A stretch of 43,783 nt of DNA, from contig JAOZUO010000047.1 in assembly GCA_029938605.1 (NCBI GenBank), positions 1 to 43,783 of the forward strand, read 5' to 3'. Both the position numbers and the translations under genes were made by a program. The notes under the pieces are model-generated. The model saw only the letters and a list, made by a program, of their open reading frames with translations. It did no database searches and was not told the DNA's origin. Shown one piece after another: positions 42,700-43,783 of this stretch. Each line of letters opens with the position of its first letter. Position 1 is the stretch's first letter. Origin of the DNA: Deltaproteobacteria bacterium. GTDB lineage: Bacteria > Myxococcota_A > Polyangia > HGW-17 > JAJRWW01.

Positions 42700-42704
42700 G
42701 AGAG

Positions 42705-43661
42705 TTGTCCGACCTATCTGTTCGGCCCTTGACTCTGGTCGGGTTGCTGGTGGCGGCTATGGGTGGGCTGGCGCTGCTGGGGTGTGGGGGTCCGTCCAAG
42801 TCAGTGTCGAGGCCCAAGCGAGACGCCGCCGCCGCCGCGCCCGCGCCCATGCGGGTGCTGTGGCAGAGCGACAGCCAGTTCGGCAAGGTCTTCGTGGTGG
42901 TCGACGGCGGTCTTCGCATCCTGCGCTTCGGCAAGGCCGAAAACGAGGACCAGAGCGCCTACGATCCCAAGCGGCCTCGATATGAGCCTTTGGAGTACGT
43001 GCGTATGGCGCTGCTCGGCTTCGCCTTCACGAAGAAGCCGCGGCGGGTGCTCATGGTGGGCCTTGGCGGCGGGAGCTTTCTACGCCATGCCCGGCGCTGG
43101 GCGCCCAGGGCGGTGTTCGAGGCGGTGGAGGTAAACCCCGTGGTGGTCAAGGCCTGTCGACGGTGGTTTGGTTTCGCGCGGGCGGGGAAGGTGGCCGTAC
43201 ACGTCACCGACGGTCGGCGTTTCGTCCAGAAGCAGCTCGCCACAAAGACGCGGTACGACGTGGTGTTCCTCGACGCCTACGACGCAGTGGACTACCCGCG
43301 CCACCTGGGTACGCGGGAGTTCTTTTCCGAGGTGCGCCGGATCCTGACCCCCGGCGGAGTGGTGGTAGCCAACCTCTCACCCAATGCCACTCCCATGCGC
43401 GACGCCCTGGTCCGGACCTTTGGGGACGTCCTGTCGCCGGTAGCCTGCTTCTACTCCCCCGAAGCGGGCAACACCGTGGTGGTGGGGGGCCCGGGCGTTT
43501 CGGGGGTCAAAGCCGCCGCCCTGGCCGCCCGGATCAAGATCCTGGGCCGTCACCTGGGCCGCGACCTCAAGCTCGGGTCCTACGCTGCTGGGCGCTGCCC
43601 CTTTTCGGTGGATCAGGCACCCATCCTGGCGGATCCGAGGCCGGTGAAATCGGGCAAGTAG
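42705..43661 (+). CDS. Spermidine-synthase-like (Rossmann methyltransferase fold) putative lipoprotein
   Basis: The protein of about 318 residues has the SAM-type Rossmann motif VLMVGLGGGSF, then EAVEVNP, VTDGRRF and FLDAYD, with an upstream beta segment (GKVFVVVDGGLRILRFGK), matching the aminopropyltransferase fold. The true start is uncertain. ATG codons upstream are out of frame or inside the repeat, so TTG 42705 or TTG 42729 is likely. Either gives a signal-like LVGLLVAAMGGLALLGC with a lipobox, which is odd for an enzyme needing a cytoplasmic nucleoside cofactor. An inactive relative or a membrane-tethered cytoplasmic form are possible. The frame could extend to 42504 but would translate the repeat. 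Confidence 0.72.
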   Translation: MSDLSVRPLTLVGLLVAAMGGLALLGCGGPSKSVSRPKRDAAAAAPAPMRVLWQSDSQFGKVFVVVDGGLRILRFGKAENEDQSAYDPKRPRYEPLEYVRMALLGFAFTKKPRRVLMVGLGGGSFLRHARRWAPRAVFEAVEVNPVVVKACRRWFGFARAGKVAVHVTDGRRFVQKQLATKTRYDVVFLDAYDAVDYPRHLGTREFFSEVRRILTPGGVVVANLSPNATPMRDALVRTFGDVLSPVACFYSPEAGNTVVVGGPGVSGVKAAALAARIKILGRHLGRDLKLGSYAAGRCPFSVDQAPILADPRPVKSGK

Positions 43662-43700
43662 CATTTTTTCCGTGGTACTTGTTGGTGTATCGGATCATCG

Positions 43701-43783
43701 ATGTCTCCTACAGAGGCAAAGCGCCCCGGTGCTCAGAAGCGGACTTTACCGGTCGGTTTTTTCAGCGCTGACTCGTGCTCGGT
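43701..43783 (+). CDS. Possible 5' fragment of a further gene
   Basis: An ATG at 43701 opens a frame to the window edge, beginning MSPTEAKRPGAQKRTLPV. No ribosome-binding site is clear, and only 27 residues are visible, so no family can be named. The sequence before it (43662-43700) has a T-run (43666-43669 and neighbours), a possible weak terminator. Confidence 0.28.
   Translation, partial: MSPTEAKRPGAQKRTLPVGFFSADSCS

Noticed and set aside
42504..42704. N-terminal extension of the spermidine-synthase-like protein
   Set aside because: It overlaps the YkgJ gene and translates the dispersed repeat (DPRFRGDD), a known annotation artefact.

Overview
The window is a GC-rich chromosomal stretch from a Gram-negative bacterium of deltaproteobacterial or myxobacterial type. 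The clues are several exported lipoproteins with Asp/Gly/Ser-rich linkers, Myxococcus-type cysteine-rich repeats, a eukaryote-like Ser/Thr kinase with a C-terminal membrane anchor, TPR-PEGA proteins, DUF3857/transglutaminase proteins, a FadL/OmpP1-type outer-membrane protein and dense two-component signalling. A flavodiiron protein suggests exposure to low oxygen. The lineage is inferred from gene content only. No phage, CRISPR, rRNA or insertion sequence was seen, and no gene-free gap exceeds 300 bases. The longest are about 128-403, 12900-13146 and 39527-39765.

Layout. Positions 1-4405 hold the tail of an unknown gene, a beta-helix lipoprotein with an apparently leaderless promoter, an esterase broken by an in-frame amber codon, and a DUF4143 ATPase on the minus strand with an operator-like inverted repeat. 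Positions 4505-12072 (minus) hold two translationally coupled giant TPR-DUF3857-transglutaminase proteins, one with a visible catalytic triad and one without. Positions 12180-15951 hold a REC-XRE response regulator behind tRNA-Pro(CGG), a single-domain response regulator, a Ser/Thr kinase and a TPR-PEGA protein.

Positions 16071-22297 (plus) form a tight five-gene operon: a GHKL ATPase with a pseudo-receiver, a tandem STAS/zinc-ribbon membrane protein, a TPR-PEGA protein, a small Cys-rich lipoprotein and a FadL-like outer-membrane protein. It looks like a partner-switching signalling module wired to envelope proteins and is the best candidate here for an undescribed system. A 134-base imperfect palindrome follows it.

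Positions 22457-33786 hold a flavodiiron protein, the rRNA methyltransferase RsmE, an FG-GAP lipoprotein with a TPR-PEGA partner, an ABC-2 exporter operon, an NAD-dependent epimerase, an Ig-like lipoprotein and a probable outer-membrane protein. Positions 33892-39526 (plus) encode a solute-binding protein, a histidine kinase and a REC-GGDEF diguanylate cyclase, a likely ligand-to-c-di-GMP pathway. The right end holds a Cys-rich lipoprotein with a strong terminator, a YkgJ-type CxxCC protein and a spermidine-synthase-like protein whose 5' end abuts a dispersed repeat.

All functions are read from motifs in the sequence and general knowledge of families. No database search was run.
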